A DNA stretch of 19,164 nt. It comes from Caryophanales bacterium UBA1624 (lineage in GTDB: Bacteria > Bacillota_I > Bacilli_A > RFN20 > CAG-826). Where the stretch lies: assembly GCA_002321395.1 (NCBI GenBank), contig DCMK01000078.1, positions 1-19,164 on the forward strand. Reading direction: 5' to 3'. Below, piece by piece: positions 5,986 through 13,632 of the stretch (position 1 is the first letter of the stretch; every line of letters starts with the position of its first letter). A program made the position numbers and the translations under genes. The notes below the pieces were generated by a model. The model was not told the DNA's origin and ran no database searches. It was given only the letters and a program-made list of their open reading frames with translations.

Positions 5986-7680
5986 ATGGAACTTGTTTGG
6001 ATCATTTTGCTTGTCGTGGCCGGCTGCTTGGCCGCCGCCGGAATCGCCTTATTGCTTTACTTCACCCTTTTCCGCCACATGTGGGCCAAAAAGCAGGTGA
6101 GGGAGCTTTCCCGGCGTTTCGAATACCTTCATGCGCTCCTTTTTGGTCAGGACTCCCAATATATCAAACGGATTGAGAACATCTCGATGACCAACCTGCT
6201 TTACGTCAACACCCACGTTGAGTTCAAAAAGCGCTTCAAGGAAGTCCGCGACCAAGCCGATTCCACCGCCCAAAGCGTCATCAACGACCTCAAAGACCTC
6301 CTCTCGGAGCACAAATACCGCGTTTTGAAGGAAAAGATCCCTCAAGCCAAAAAAACCATGGCCTATTACGACGAGCAGGTCAATCGGCTGAATTCGGATT
6401 TGCTCACGGTCATCAAACCAGAGGAAGATTGCCGCCAGGAATCGCTGCTCTTGAAGGAAAACCTCCGCAAAATCAAGCAGGATTACTACGTCAAGCAGGC
6501 CGATCTCACCTTGGTTTCGGATTCCTTCGAGAAAATCTTCCAAAACCTGGATGGCAAATTCAAGGAGTTCGAATCCTACGTTGAAAGCGCCCAATACAGC
6601 GAAGCATCCACTATGCTCCCCCTCATCGACGGGGTCCTGAAGCAGCTTTCCAAAGCCCTCTCCGACATGCCCAACCTCTGCGTCACCATCCAAAACGTCA
6701 TCCCCGACAAGCTCAATTCCCTCGAGAACCGATTCGATGAACTCACCAAGGCCGGCTATCCCCTCCATCATCTCCTTTTCCGCTCCAGCATTGATGAGAT
6801 GCGCGCTCAGCTGGACGGGATCGCCAAAAAGGTCCAAGGATTCGAACTCTCCGGGGTCCAGCAGGAGCTTGACGGCATTTTGGCCAAAGTCGACGAGTAC
6901 TTCGACGCGTTCGAAAAAGAGAAGAACGCCCGCCTCCAGTTCGAGTCCGGATGCGATGGGGTTTACCGCGAATCCTCGGAAATCGAAAAGAAATACATCC
7001 GCCTTTGCAACGCCCTTCCCGACGTCCGCAAGATCTTCGTGATCTCCGATCAGGAGCAGTCCCGCCTCGACGACATCAAGAACCAAATCAACAAAGCCGG
7101 CGCCACCAAGCGCAGCCTCGACACCTTCATCCACTCCAACACCAAGCAACCCTACACCATCCTTTTGGAGAAGATGGACATCCTGAAAGAGGAATCGGAG
7201 AAATCCGACTCGGCCATCGACGAATTCAACCAGTACCTGTTCTCGCTGAAGAAGGATACCGACGACGCCTACCAATCGATCGGGAAGTATTATTTCCAAC
7301 TCGCTCAAGAAGAGGCTTTGGTCCGGGGAATCGCTTTGGAACCCGTTTCTTCCTCCTTCCAGCCGACCTTCGATCGCCTGCATGAGGTGATCGATTCGAT
7401 CTACAAACTCTTCTCCTCCCAGCCGATCGATGTGGAGAAGGTCAACGCCTTGGCCACCGAACTTCGCGGGAGCGGGGATAAGCTGAGCAACGACCTCAAA
7501 GTCCTCTGCAACCAGAAAGAGCTTGCCGAGGCCGGCATCCTCTACGCCAACCGCAGCCGCGACCGCTTCTCCGATCTCTCCGCCTCCCTCTCTCAGGCGG
7601 AAGAGCTTTATTTCCAAGGCAAATTCGGCGCCTCCTACCAAGAGGCAACCAACGCGATCAAGCGCCTGCGGGGCGAATAA
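5986..7680 (+). CDS. ezrA: Septation ring formation regulator EzrA
   Basis: Membrane-anchored negative regulator of FtsZ ring formation and a link between FtsZ and cell-wall synthesis in Bacilli. The 564-residue protein has one N-terminal membrane helix (about 4-27) followed by basic residues, then an almost entirely helical, coiled-coil body like EzrA's spectrin-type repeats. Near the C-terminus YANRSRDR (520-527) corresponds to the conserved QNR-type patch of EzrA needed for midcell location. The family usually has about 560-575 residues, so length fits. One base separates its stop from the cysteine desulfurase start; the ezrA - desulfurase - thiI order is known from Bacillus and supports the call. 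Sequence similarity to EzrA outside the patch is judged by pattern, not alignment. Confidence 0.85.
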   Translation: MELVWIILLVVAGCLAAAGIALLLYFTLFRHMWAKKQVRELSRRFEYLHALLFGQDSQYIKRIENISMTNLLYVNTHVEFKKRFKEVRDQADSTAQSVINDLKDLLSEHKYRVLKEKIPQAKKTMAYYDEQVNRLNSDLLTVIKPEEDCRQESLLLKENLRKIKQDYYVKQADLTLVSDSFEKIFQNLDGKFKEFESYVESAQYSEASTMLPLIDGVLKQLSKALSDMPNLCVTIQNVIPDKLNSLENRFDELTKAGYPLHHLLFRSSIDEMRAQLDGIAKKVQGFELSGVQQELDGILAKVDEYFDAFEKEKNARLQFESGCDGVYRESSEIEKKYIRLCNALPDVRKIFVISDQEQSRLDDIKNQINKAGATKRSLDTFIHSNTKQPYTILLEKMDILKEESEKSDSAIDEFNQYLFSLKKDTDDAYQSIGKYYFQLAQEEALVRGIALEPVSSSFQPTFDRLHEVIDSIYKLFSSQPIDVEKVNALATELRGSGDKLSNDLKVLCNQKELAEAGILYANRSRDRFSDLSASLSQAEELYFQGKFGASYQEATNAIKRLRGE

Positions 7681-7681
7681 G

Positions 7682-8815
7682 ATGGTGTATTTGGATTCCG
7701 CCGCCACAAGCAAGCCTTACCCTGAGGCGCTTGAGGAGTTTTCCAAAGTGAGCCTCGGCTCTTTTGGGAACCCGAGCTCCCTCCATCGCTTCGGCTACGC
7801 CTCCAAGAAGATCCTGGAGGATTCGAGGGCGAAAGTCCTTTCTCTTTTAGGGCTTTCCTCCACCCATCAATGCATCTTCCTATCCGGTGCCAGCGAAGCC
7901 AATTCCATGGCCATCAAATCCATCGCTTGGCAATACGCTTCCCGCGGCAGGAAAATGATCACCAGCTCGGTGGAACACCCCTCCGTGACCAACGCCTTTC
8001 TGCAATGCCAAGCCCTCTTCCATTTCGATCCCGTCTTTTTGCCGGTCAACCAAGACGGCTATGTATCCCCGGAGACGCTGGAAAGGAATCTGGACAAAAA
8101 CACGATCCTGGCCTCTTTGATGGAAGTGAACAACGAAACCGGGGCCATCTTCCCCATCGGGGAATACGCCTCGATTTTGAAGAAGTATCCGAAATGTCTC
8201 TTCCACGTCGACGCCACCCAAGGAATCGGGAAGACCGACTGCGATTATTCCAAGGCCGACCTCATTTCCTTCTCCGCCCACAAAATCGGCGGAATCAAAG
8301 GAAGCGGGGCGCTCCTGTATCGGAAATCCCTGCGCTTTGCGCCTTTGATCTCCGGCGGGGAGCAGGAATTCGGCTATCGGGCCGGGACCGTCTCCGTGGC
8401 CGCGGCCTCCTCCCTTGCCACATCCTTGGGCATCACCCTTGCAAGGAAGAAGCAGAGCTGGGAAAAAGTCTCCTCCCTTTGCCAAGCCTTGGAAAAGGGC
8501 TTGCTTCAAACCGGGGAGATCTCCTTGAATTCCCCTTCGGGCCATAGTCCCTATGTTTGCAACTTCTCCCTCCTCCATCACAAAGCCTCCGTCGTGGTGG
8601 AAGCCCTCTCCGAAAAAGGGATCTACGTCTCCTCCGTCTCGGCCTGCTCGTCCAAAGCCGAACCCATTTCCCGCGTCTTGCTCTCGATGGGGAAAACGGA
8701 AAGGAACGCCGCCAATTCGATCCGCGTCTCCTTCTCCCCCGATTCGACCCTGGAAGACGTAAACGCCTTTCTCTCCGCCTTCTTCACGATTCTAAGCGAG
8801 GTCAAACCCCTATGA
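7682..8815 (+). CDS. Cysteine desulfurase (NifS/IscS-like, NifZ group)
   Basis: PLP enzyme that converts cysteine to alanine and passes the sulfur as a persulfide, here most likely to ThiI, encoded next. The 377-residue product shows the N-terminal YLDSAATSKP, H99 (SSVEHPSV) stacking on PLP, D177 (FHVDATQ), the PLP lysine K201 in SFSAHKIGG, the block GGEQEFGYRAGT (225-236) and the catalytic cysteine C322 in VSACSSK. The frame is open upstream to 7523 inside ezrA, but the ATG at 7682 gives the family N-terminus. Its TGA overlaps the ATG of thiI by four bases. In Bacillus the thiI-linked desulfurase is NifZ, dedicated to 4-thiouridine in tRNA; the same role is inferred from the neighbourhood. 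Confidence 0.95.
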   Translation: MVYLDSAATSKPYPEALEEFSKVSLGSFGNPSSLHRFGYASKKILEDSRAKVLSLLGLSSTHQCIFLSGASEANSMAIKSIAWQYASRGRKMITSSVEHPSVTNAFLQCQALFHFDPVFLPVNQDGYVSPETLERNLDKNTILASLMEVNNETGAIFPIGEYASILKKYPKCLFHVDATQGIGKTDCDYSKADLISFSAHKIGGIKGSGALLYRKSLRFAPLISGGEQEFGYRAGTVSVAAASSLATSLGITLARKKQSWEKVSSLCQALEKGLLQTGEISLNSPSGHSPYVCNFSLLHHKASVVVEALSEKGIYVSSVSACSSKAEPISRVLLSMGKTERNAANSIRVSFSPDSTLEDVNAFLSAFFTILSEVKPL

Positions 8816-10014
8816 ACTATGACTATTTGATGATCCATTACGGCGAGCTTTCCACCAAAGGCAACAACCGCAAACAATTCATCCAGGCGCTTCTGCACAA
8901 CGTGAGGAATGCCCTAAAGCCTTTTCCGGTCGAATGCAAAGGCGACCATGACCACATCTTCGTCTCCCTCTCCGGCAAAGACTACCGTCCGATTCTTTCT
9001 CGCCTTCAGGACGTATCCGGCATCCAAAAAATCTCGTTGGTTGCCAAAAGCGGGAAGGGCATCGAGGAGTTGAAGGAAAACGCCTGTGAGCTTCTTTCCT
9101 TGGAAAAGGGAAACACCTTCAAAGTCGAGGTCAAGCGCACCGACAAATCCTATCCCTTGGATTCCTACCAAATCGCCGTCGCCCTCGGAGACGCGGTTTT
9201 GGATTCCCACCCCGAGCTTTCCGTCGACGTCCATAACCCCGACATCACCCTCCGCGTCCAAGTCCGAAAAGAAGGCGCCAACCTTTCTTGCCACGATTTC
9301 CCCGGCATCGGGGGCTACCCCATGGGCATGAACGGAAAAGTCACGATGCTTCTATCCGGAGGAATCGATTCCCCCGTCGCCGCCTATTCCCTCATGAGGA
9401 GGGGCGTCAAAGTCGAATGCCTGCATTTCGCCGCTCCGCCCTATACCTCGGAAGCCGTTTTGGACAAGCTCAAAGACCTGCTGAAGAAGCTCAACCTCTA
9501 CCAGTCCGACATCAAGCTGGAAGTCGTTCCTTTCACGGATCTGCAGCTTGCGATTTACAAAAACGTCCCCGAGCCCTATTGCATCACCATTATGCGAAGG
9601 ATGATGCTCCGCATCGGCGAAGGCGTGGCAAGAAAAAACGGATGCCTGGCCCTCGCCACGGGCGAATCCATCGGCCAAGTCGCGAGCCAGACCCTCGCCT
9701 CCATGGCGGTCATCAACCAAGTCACCTCCTTCCCGATCATGCGGCCCCTTTGCTGCAGCGACAAACTGCAGATCATCGATACCTCGATCAAAATCGGTAC
9801 CTACGACATCTCCATCCGCCCCTACGAGGATTGCTGCACCATCTTCAAGCCCAAGAAACCAAAAACCAAGCCTCGCTTGGACGAAGCGGAGGAATATGAG
9901 AAGCGGTGGGATTGGCGTTTCCAAGTCGACCAATGCATCGCAAACACCAAGAAAATCTACCTAAGCGAAGGCGAGGAGGTCTTCGCCAAAACCACGGAGG
10001 AGAAAAGGGAATGA
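8812..10014 (+). CDS. thiI: tRNA 4-thiouridine synthase ThiI
   Basis: Adenylates U8 of tRNA and replaces its oxygen with sulfur supplied by the desulfurase encoded upstream; it may also serve thiamine thiazole synthesis. The 400-residue product has the N-terminal ferredoxin-like part with YGELSTKGNN (10-19), a THUMP domain (about 60-165), and a PP-loop ATP-binding motif SGGIDSPVA (182-190) followed by the AANH core with CLALATGESIGQVASQT. The C-terminal rhodanese domain of the E. coli enzyme is absent, as in the Bacillus short form. It begins with an ATGA overlap on the desulfurase gene and ends with the same type of overlap on the next gene, so all four genes from ezrA onward are one transcription and translation unit. 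Confidence 0.97.
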   Translation: MNYDYLMIHYGELSTKGNNRKQFIQALLHNVRNALKPFPVECKGDHDHIFVSLSGKDYRPILSRLQDVSGIQKISLVAKSGKGIEELKENACELLSLEKGNTFKVEVKRTDKSYPLDSYQIAVALGDAVLDSHPELSVDVHNPDITLRVQVRKEGANLSCHDFPGIGGYPMGMNGKVTMLLSGGIDSPVAAYSLMRRGVKVECLHFAAPPYTSEAVLDKLKDLLKKLNLYQSDIKLEVVPFTDLQLAIYKNVPEPYCITIMRRMMLRIGEGVARKNGCLALATGESIGQVASQTLASMAVINQVTSFPIMRPLCCSDKLQIIDTSIKIGTYDISIRPYEDCCTIFKPKKPKTKPRLDEAEEYEKRWDWRFQVDQCIANTKKIYLSEGEEVFAKTTEEKRE

Positions 10015-10613
10015 AGAACGAAGGCGAAATCAAAGTGAGCCTATCTGAGGAGGCTCTTTCCTCGGCTCGTCCTGAAACCAGGGAAAGCCTATCCCAAGGA
10101 AGAGAGGAACCGCCCCTTTACGAAATCCCGTCCTTCCGTTTGCCTTCGACCTACTCCTATGCCTTCGGCGTCGCCTACACCTCCGCCCCGGCTTTCTATT
10201 ATCTCTTCCCCATCCTTTTCGCCTTTCTCGCCCTTTTTGCTTTCCTTTTCCTCCCCTCCGCGGTTGAGCTTTCGATCGCCTTCTTCGCCTTCGCCTTCTT
10301 CGCCCTCCTTGCTTCCTCGCTCTTCTACGTCTTCCTTCCGCTATTGATGAGGTCGCGCCTAAGAAGGGTCCAGCCGATCAAGGCGAGGTTCTATTCCGAC
10401 CATTGCGAATTCGCCAATGCGGTGGCGACTCCGAAGGAAGCCCTTGGCGAAGTCGCCTTCTCCGTCCCTTATCCGAACCTAAGGAAAATCCGGAACACCG
10501 AATCGACCCTTTTCATCCTTTTCCTCTTCCAAGGGAAAAGGAACGTGATCGGGATCGAGAAAAGCGCGATGCCGGACGGGGTGCTCGACTTCATCCTGTC
10601 GAAGAAGAAGTAG
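10011..10613 (+). CDS. YcxB-like two-helix membrane protein
   Basis: Function not known. The 200-residue product has a polar N-terminal part (1-45), two hydrophobic helices (about 57-80 and 85-112) and a soluble C-terminal domain (about 113-200) with FYSDHCEFANAVA, VPYPNLRKIRNTESTLFI and FQGKRNVIGIEKSAM. That last pattern, a short strand pair ending in a statement-like 'ix K xx m' segment, resembles the YcxB-like C-terminal domain found after two helices in Firmicutes proteins. The ATG overlaps the thiI stop by four bases, so it is the last gene of the ezrA operon, and a strong terminator follows. The family call rests on layout and motif resemblance. Confidence 0.7.
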   Translation: MKNEGEIKVSLSEEALSSARPETRESLSQGREEPPLYEIPSFRLPSTYSYAFGVAYTSAPAFYYLFPILFAFLALFAFLFLPSAVELSIAFFAFAFFALLASSLFYVFLPLLMRSRLRRVQPIKARFYSDHCEFANAVATPKEALGEVAFSVPYPNLRKIRNTESTLFILFLFQGKRNVIGIEKSAMPDGVLDFILSKKK

Positions 10614-10627
10614 GGGTGAACAAGCGA

Positions 10628-10654
10628 GGCGGGGGCAAATCGCCCCCGCTTTTT
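10628..10654 (+). terminator. Terminator of the ezrA-desulfurase-thiI operon
   Basis: GCGGGGG (10629-10635) pairs with CCCCCGC (10643-10649), then TTTTT on the plus strand, 15 bases after the last stop codon. Confidence 0.9.
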
Positions 10655-10660
10655 CTGCAT

Positions 10661-10687
10661 GAAAAAAGCCCCCCCTTCCGGGAGGCT
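10661..10687 (-). terminator. Terminator of the infC-rpmI-rplT operon
   Basis: On the minus strand AGCCTCCC pairs with a G-run ending GGGGCT around a GGAA-containing loop and is followed by six T residues. It lies 15 bases after the rplT stop, back to back with the plus-strand terminator at 10628-10654. Confidence 0.88.
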
Positions 10688-10701
10688 AGGAAGCGCGTTG
10701 C

Positions 10702-11061
10702 TTATTCGGCGATGGCTTTTTTGGCGGTCTCGACCAAGCCGGAGAAGGCCTTGGGATCGTTGATGGCGATCTCGGCGAGCATCTTGCGGTTGATCTCGAT
10801 GTTGCTCTTCTTAAGCCCGTTCATGAAGCGGGAATAGGAAATGTTGTTGACGCGGCAAGCGGCGTTGATCCTCTTGATCCAGAGCTTGCGGAAATCGCGC
10901 TTGATCAAGCGGCGGGAAACGTAAGCGTAGCGGAGGGAGTGGCAAACCTGCTCCTTCGCGGTTTTGAACAAAAGGTGCTTGGAACCGAAATAGCCTTCGG
11001 CGCGCTTAAGGACCTTTTTACGACGGGCACGGGTAACGGTGCCACCTTTGACTCTAGCCAT
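10702..11061 (-). CDS. rplT: 50S ribosomal protein L20
   Basis: Binds 23S rRNA early in large-subunit assembly and, in Bacillus, represses the infC-rpmI-rplT mRNA by binding its leader. The 119-residue product begins MARVKGGTVTRARRKKVLK and contains GYFGSKHLLFKTAKEQV and RDFRKLWIKRINAACR, all diagnostic. AGGAGG precedes the ATG. It is the last gene of the operon, 18 bases after rpmI, and is followed by a terminator. Confidence 0.98.
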   Translation of the reverse strand: MARVKGGTVTRARRKKVLKRAEGYFGSKHLLFKTAKEQVCHSLRYAYVSRRLIKRDFRKLWIKRINAACRVNNISYSRFMNGLKKSNIEINRKMLAEIAINDPKAFSGLVETAKKAIAE

Positions 11062-11079
11062 GGTATTTTCTTCCTCCTA

Positions 11080-11274
11080 TCACTTAGAGATCATGAACTT
11101 GATCCGCTTGTAGTCGGTGCGGCCAAGGATGCCAGCGCCGCGGAGCTGGCGCGACTGCTTGGGGGTTTTGTACGGAGCGTGGTGCCCTTTGAACGGGTGA
11201 ACGTATTTGATCTTTCCGGTGCCCGTGACTTTGATGCGCTTCATCAAGGCGCGATTCGATTTCATCTTCGGCAT
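11080..11274 (-). CDS. rpmI: 50S ribosomal protein L35
   Basis: Small basic large-subunit protein, 64 residues, the usual length. It starts MPKMKSNRALMKRIKVTGTG and contains the HHAPYKTPKQSRQLRG stretch. The frame is open to 11367 but the ATG at 11274 gives the family start and is preceded by AGGAGG, which lies on the infC stop codon (TAGGAGG). It sits 13 bases after infC and 18 before rplT. Confidence 0.98.
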   Translation of the reverse strand: MPKMKSNRALMKRIKVTGTGKIKYVHPFKGHHAPYKTPKQSRQLRGAGILGRTDYKRIKFMISK

Positions 11275-11287
11275 TTGAGGTTTCCTC

Positions 11288-11839
11288 CTATTTCTTCTTT
11301 TTGGCGACGATGGCGGAGAAGCATTTGCCTTCCCAGAAAGCGGGTTTGGCGAATTGGACATCTCCATTCTCCTGAAGGATTGCGACGAATTTGTTAAGCA
11401 GCGCTTCCCCGAGGTCCTTGTGGGCCATTTCCCTGCCCTTCAGGATCACACGGATGTTCACTTTGTCGCCGTCTTCCAGGAATTCCTTGGCTTTCTTGGC
11501 TTTGGTCTGGATGTCGTGCTCCCCAATGGCGATGTGGAGCTGGACTTCCTTCAGTTCGGCCTGCTTGGAATTCTTCTTGAGCTCACGATCCTTCTTCTGC
11601 TGCTCGAAACGGTACTTGCCGTAATTGAGGATCTTGCAGACGGGCGGGTTGGCGTTGGGGGCGACGCAGAAGAGGTCGAGATTGTAGCTGGACGCGAGCA
11701 TATTGGCTTCGCGGGAGCTCATCCTGCCTAGGTTCTGGCCTTCCGGGCCAATCACCATGACGACCGGATAACGGACGTGCTCGTTGATCGGATCGAAACG
11801 CTTTTGCGGACGGCGTTCTGGTTTGCTGAAATAGCGAAT
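11288..11839 (-). CDS. infC: Translation initiation factor IF-3 (ATT start)
   Basis: Prevents premature 30S-50S joining and checks the start codon and initiator tRNA. From the first ATG in frame (11758) the protein would lack most of its N-terminal domain; reading upstream gives RFDPINEHVRYPVV, the family N-domain, back to an ATT codon at 11837-11839. AGGAGG lies nine bases before this ATT, and no ATG, GTG or TTG is in frame upstream. The product then has 183 residues, in line with the family. ATT is the known unusual start of infC in other bacteria, where IF-3 represses its own translation by rejecting it. The C-terminal domain ends EGKCFSAIVAKKKK. First gene of infC-rpmI-rplT. Confidence 0.95.
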   Translation of the reverse strand: MRYFSKPERRPQKRFDPINEHVRYPVVMVIGPEGQNLGRMSSREANMLASSYNLDLFCVAPNANPPVCKILNYGKYRFEQQKKDRELKKNSKQAELKEVQLHIAIGEHDIQTKAKKAKEFLEDGDKVNIRVILKGREMAHKDLGEALLNKFVAILQENGDVQFAKPAFWEGKCFSAIVAKKKK

Positions 11840-11980
11840 GGTTGCTTTCCTCCTTGGTCGAAAAACGGGGCCGCAGTTGGGTCCCGTTGCAGTACTGATG
11901 TTTGCCTTCAGTAGTTTGGGCCAATTCCCAATGGGAATCTGGCGAGCGCGGGGAGCGACTGCTTTCTACGTCTATCGACG
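11840..11980 (-). promoter_or_regulatory. infC operon leader, L20-type regulatory RNA
   Basis: About 140 untranslated bases separate the predicted start near 11980 from the ATT start codon. The leader has a stem TACTGA (11908-11913) with TCAGTA (11893-11898) holding GGCAAACA, followed by CAACTGCGG, which resembles the 23S rRNA segment bound by L20. It ends in an intrinsic terminator before the Shine-Dalgarno. L20-dependent termination in this leader is established for Bacillus; the assignment here is by layout and by-eye similarity. Confidence 0.65.
11861..11887 (-). terminator. Attenuator hairpin in the infC leader
   Basis: On the minus strand ACGGG, a one-base bulge and CC pair with GG and CCCGT around CAACTGC, then TTTTT. 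It lies directly before the infC Shine-Dalgarno, so premature termination here would block the operon. Confidence 0.7.
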
Positions 11981-11986
11981 CGTGCA

Positions 11987-12015
11987 ATTCTACCCTCCCC
12001 CATTTCTTACGTCAA
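11987..12015 (-). promoter_or_regulatory. infC operon promoter
   Basis: TTGACG (12010-12015), 17 bases, TAGAAT (11987-11992) on the minus strand: a near-consensus sigma-A promoter. Confidence 0.85.
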
Positions 12016-12176
12016 CCATCAACCGGAATTTTCGAAAACTCGCGAGGCGATAAAAGAACCAAGGCAAAGAAAGCCTTCTTCGATGATCTGGACCGATGTT
12101 CTCCGACGCGTTTGATTGAGAAAAGGCCGCTTTCAGGCAAAGAAAAGTTCCTTCCGCCAAAACACAAAGGCGCATT

Positions 12177-12202
12177 AAAAACCCCTTCTAGTAAAGAAGG
12201 GG
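12177..12202 (-). terminator. Terminator after the SHOCT gene pair
   Basis: CCCCTTCT and AGAAGGGG form an eight-pair stem with a five-base loop and are followed on the minus strand by TTTTT; CGCAT/ATGCG extends the outer base of the stem. It ends the transcript from 13225 and lies about 90 bases after the last stop. Between 12208 and 12290 I see no gene. Confidence 0.88.
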
Positions 12203-12290
12203 ATGCGTATTTGATGCGGGCGTTGGTGGAGCAGCGGCGAATCGAGGCTCTCCCCGCTGTTTTGCGGATCCGCCTATTCAAGCGCCGCAA

Positions 12291-12740
12291 TCAAATCATT
12301 TCTAAGAGCTTTTCTTTTTTGGATTGGAATTCCTCTTCGCTGATGATCCCCGCATCCAAGAGCTTTTTAAGCTTCGCAAGATCGTTCATCGCGTCTTTTT
12401 TGGGTTGAAGCGGAGCGCTCTTTTCAATTTCCTTTTGGATATATTGGGCGATTGCGGAAATGTTTTTCGAATGCAAACCGAAGGTGTAGAGGTTGGAGTT
12501 GCTGGAAATGATGTTCATGTGGGTCGAACCGTCTTCGTTGCTTATTAGGTCGATCGTGATTTTATCGCCATAAGTAAAGGCGGTCGCCCGATGATGCAGG
12601 CTGACCCGCGTCGTTTGATTGGCCAACTCCTTCGACCCCTCATAATCGATCCTCAAGCCCGCTTGCCTTATGTTCCGAAGAATGTCGAGCAGCCTATCTT
12701 TGGTCGTTTGGAATTCGAATTGCTGTGCGGTGGAAGACAT
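12291..12740 (-). CDS. SHOCT-domain protein, soluble
   Basis: Function unknown. The 149-residue product has an N-terminal alpha/beta region (about 5-100) with YGDKITIDLISNEDGSTHMN and SNSNLYTFGLHSKNISAIAQYI, a pattern I associate with the domain often found before SHOCT, and then the SHOCT motif DLAKLKKLLDAGIISEEEFQ (about 118-137). SHOCT is a short C-terminal segment of unknown role, common at the ends of Firmicutes proteins. ATG at 12740 is preferred; a TTG at 12746 overlapping the upstream stop is possible. Neither has a clear Shine-Dalgarno, so translation probably depends on the gene upstream, which ends two bases earlier. Confidence 0.82.
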   Translation of the reverse strand: MSSTAQQFEFQTTKDRLLDILRNIRQAGLRIDYEGSKELANQTTRVSLHHRATAFTYGDKITIDLISNEDGSTHMNIISSNSNLYTFGLHSKNISAIAQYIQKEIEKSAPLQPKKDAMNDLAKLKKLLDAGIISEEEFQSKKEKLLEMI

Positions 12741-12742
12741 GA

Positions 12743-13225
12743 TCAAAGCCTGTCGATCAAACTTTTGCGCTTCTGCTCGTATTCCTCTTCCGAGATCGCG
12801 CCCATGTCTTTGAGATCCTTCAACTGAAGTAATTCTTCGGTGATGTTTCCTTTGGGGGCGGGGGCTGCCTTTTGCTTCATCTCGTTTTCGATGATGCGAG
12901 AGGATGCTTCGTTTTTCGCAACGGCTTCCGTAGGATTATCATCGTCGGGATTCCAAATCAGATAGAAGATGCCGCCGACGATCCCGCAGAAGAGGATGTT
13001 GCAAACGCCGATCCCAACCGATTTTTTGTTTTCTTTGATGCTCTTCGTTGCCAAGGCTAAGAAGAGGGAGGCCAGCAAAAACCAAACAAAGTAAAACACG
13101 GCATAGCCGAAGAAAACTGAGTTATATCTCGCGCCGAGGACGAGGTAGACGATTGTCGAAATCGCCGTGGAAACTACGGTGATGATGCCGAAGACTTTGG
13201 TTAGAATCGAAGCTGCTTTTTTCAT
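12743..13225 (-). CDS. SHOCT-domain membrane protein
   Basis: Function unknown. The 160-residue product has three predicted membrane helices (about 8-31, 37-61 and 71-92), a polar linker with an Ala/Pro-rich stretch, and a C-terminal SHOCT motif ELLQLKDLKDMGAISEEEYE (about 131-150). The ATG at 13225 has AAAGGAG eight bases upstream. It is the first gene of a two-gene unit whose second member also ends in SHOCT, so the two may interact through these tails or belong to the same membrane complex; this is inference. Confidence 0.85.
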   Translation of the reverse strand: MKKAASILTKVFGIITVVSTAISTIVYLVLGARYNSVFFGYAVFYFVWFLLASLFLALATKSIKENKKSVGIGVCNILFCGIVGGIFYLIWNPDDDNPTEAVAKNEASSRIIENEMKQKAAPAPKGNITEELLQLKDLKDMGAISEEEYEQKRKSLIDRL

Positions 13226-13632
13226 TGTTTTTCTCCTTTTTAGCAGACTGGGGCAGATCGAATCGCTTCAGCGCGTTTCCCATACCCCTTGAAGGAAACA
13301 CACGTAGCACAAAATCACAATAGGTTCGTTGGCATCCCTCCTTCTTCGATGGCCTCATTGTAACCGAGCGGGAAAAAGCGGAATTCAACAAGTGGGGAAA
13401 GGCGTTGAACAACGGAGGAACCCCGCTTGTTTAAAGAAAAAAGAGAGGGGGCGTCGATGCGCTTTCGGGTTTTGGAAGACGAGAAGAGGAAAAACCTCTT
13501 TGATGCAAAACCATATTGGGGGGCATCGTTTCCCCTCGATCCGCGCAACGCAAATTCGCTTGATTATGGGATCTGCGATTCTGAAAACAAACGGGGACAA
13601 TGGCTGAGCCGACCGTTTGAAATGATTCGACC
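13226..13632. other. Intergenic stretch without a convincing gene
   Basis: Several overlapping frames of 71-92 codons are open on both strands (plus 13329-13607 and 13427-13660; minus 13315-13548 and 13385-13600), but none has a good Shine-Dalgarno at the right distance or a family I recognise. On the minus strand TACAAT (13357-13362) may be the -10 of the SHOCT operon, with TTGAAT 20 bases upstream, a long spacer. AAGAGG/CCTCTT with a five-A loop forms a hairpin near 13484-13501. No clear terminator for the large gene ending at 13633 is found. Confidence 0.4.

Noticed and set aside
12208..12290. tRNA-like 3' end (GCTCCACCA on the minus strand)
   Set aside because: No matching acceptor 5' strand, no T-arm with a TTCGA loop that pairs, no cloverleaf.
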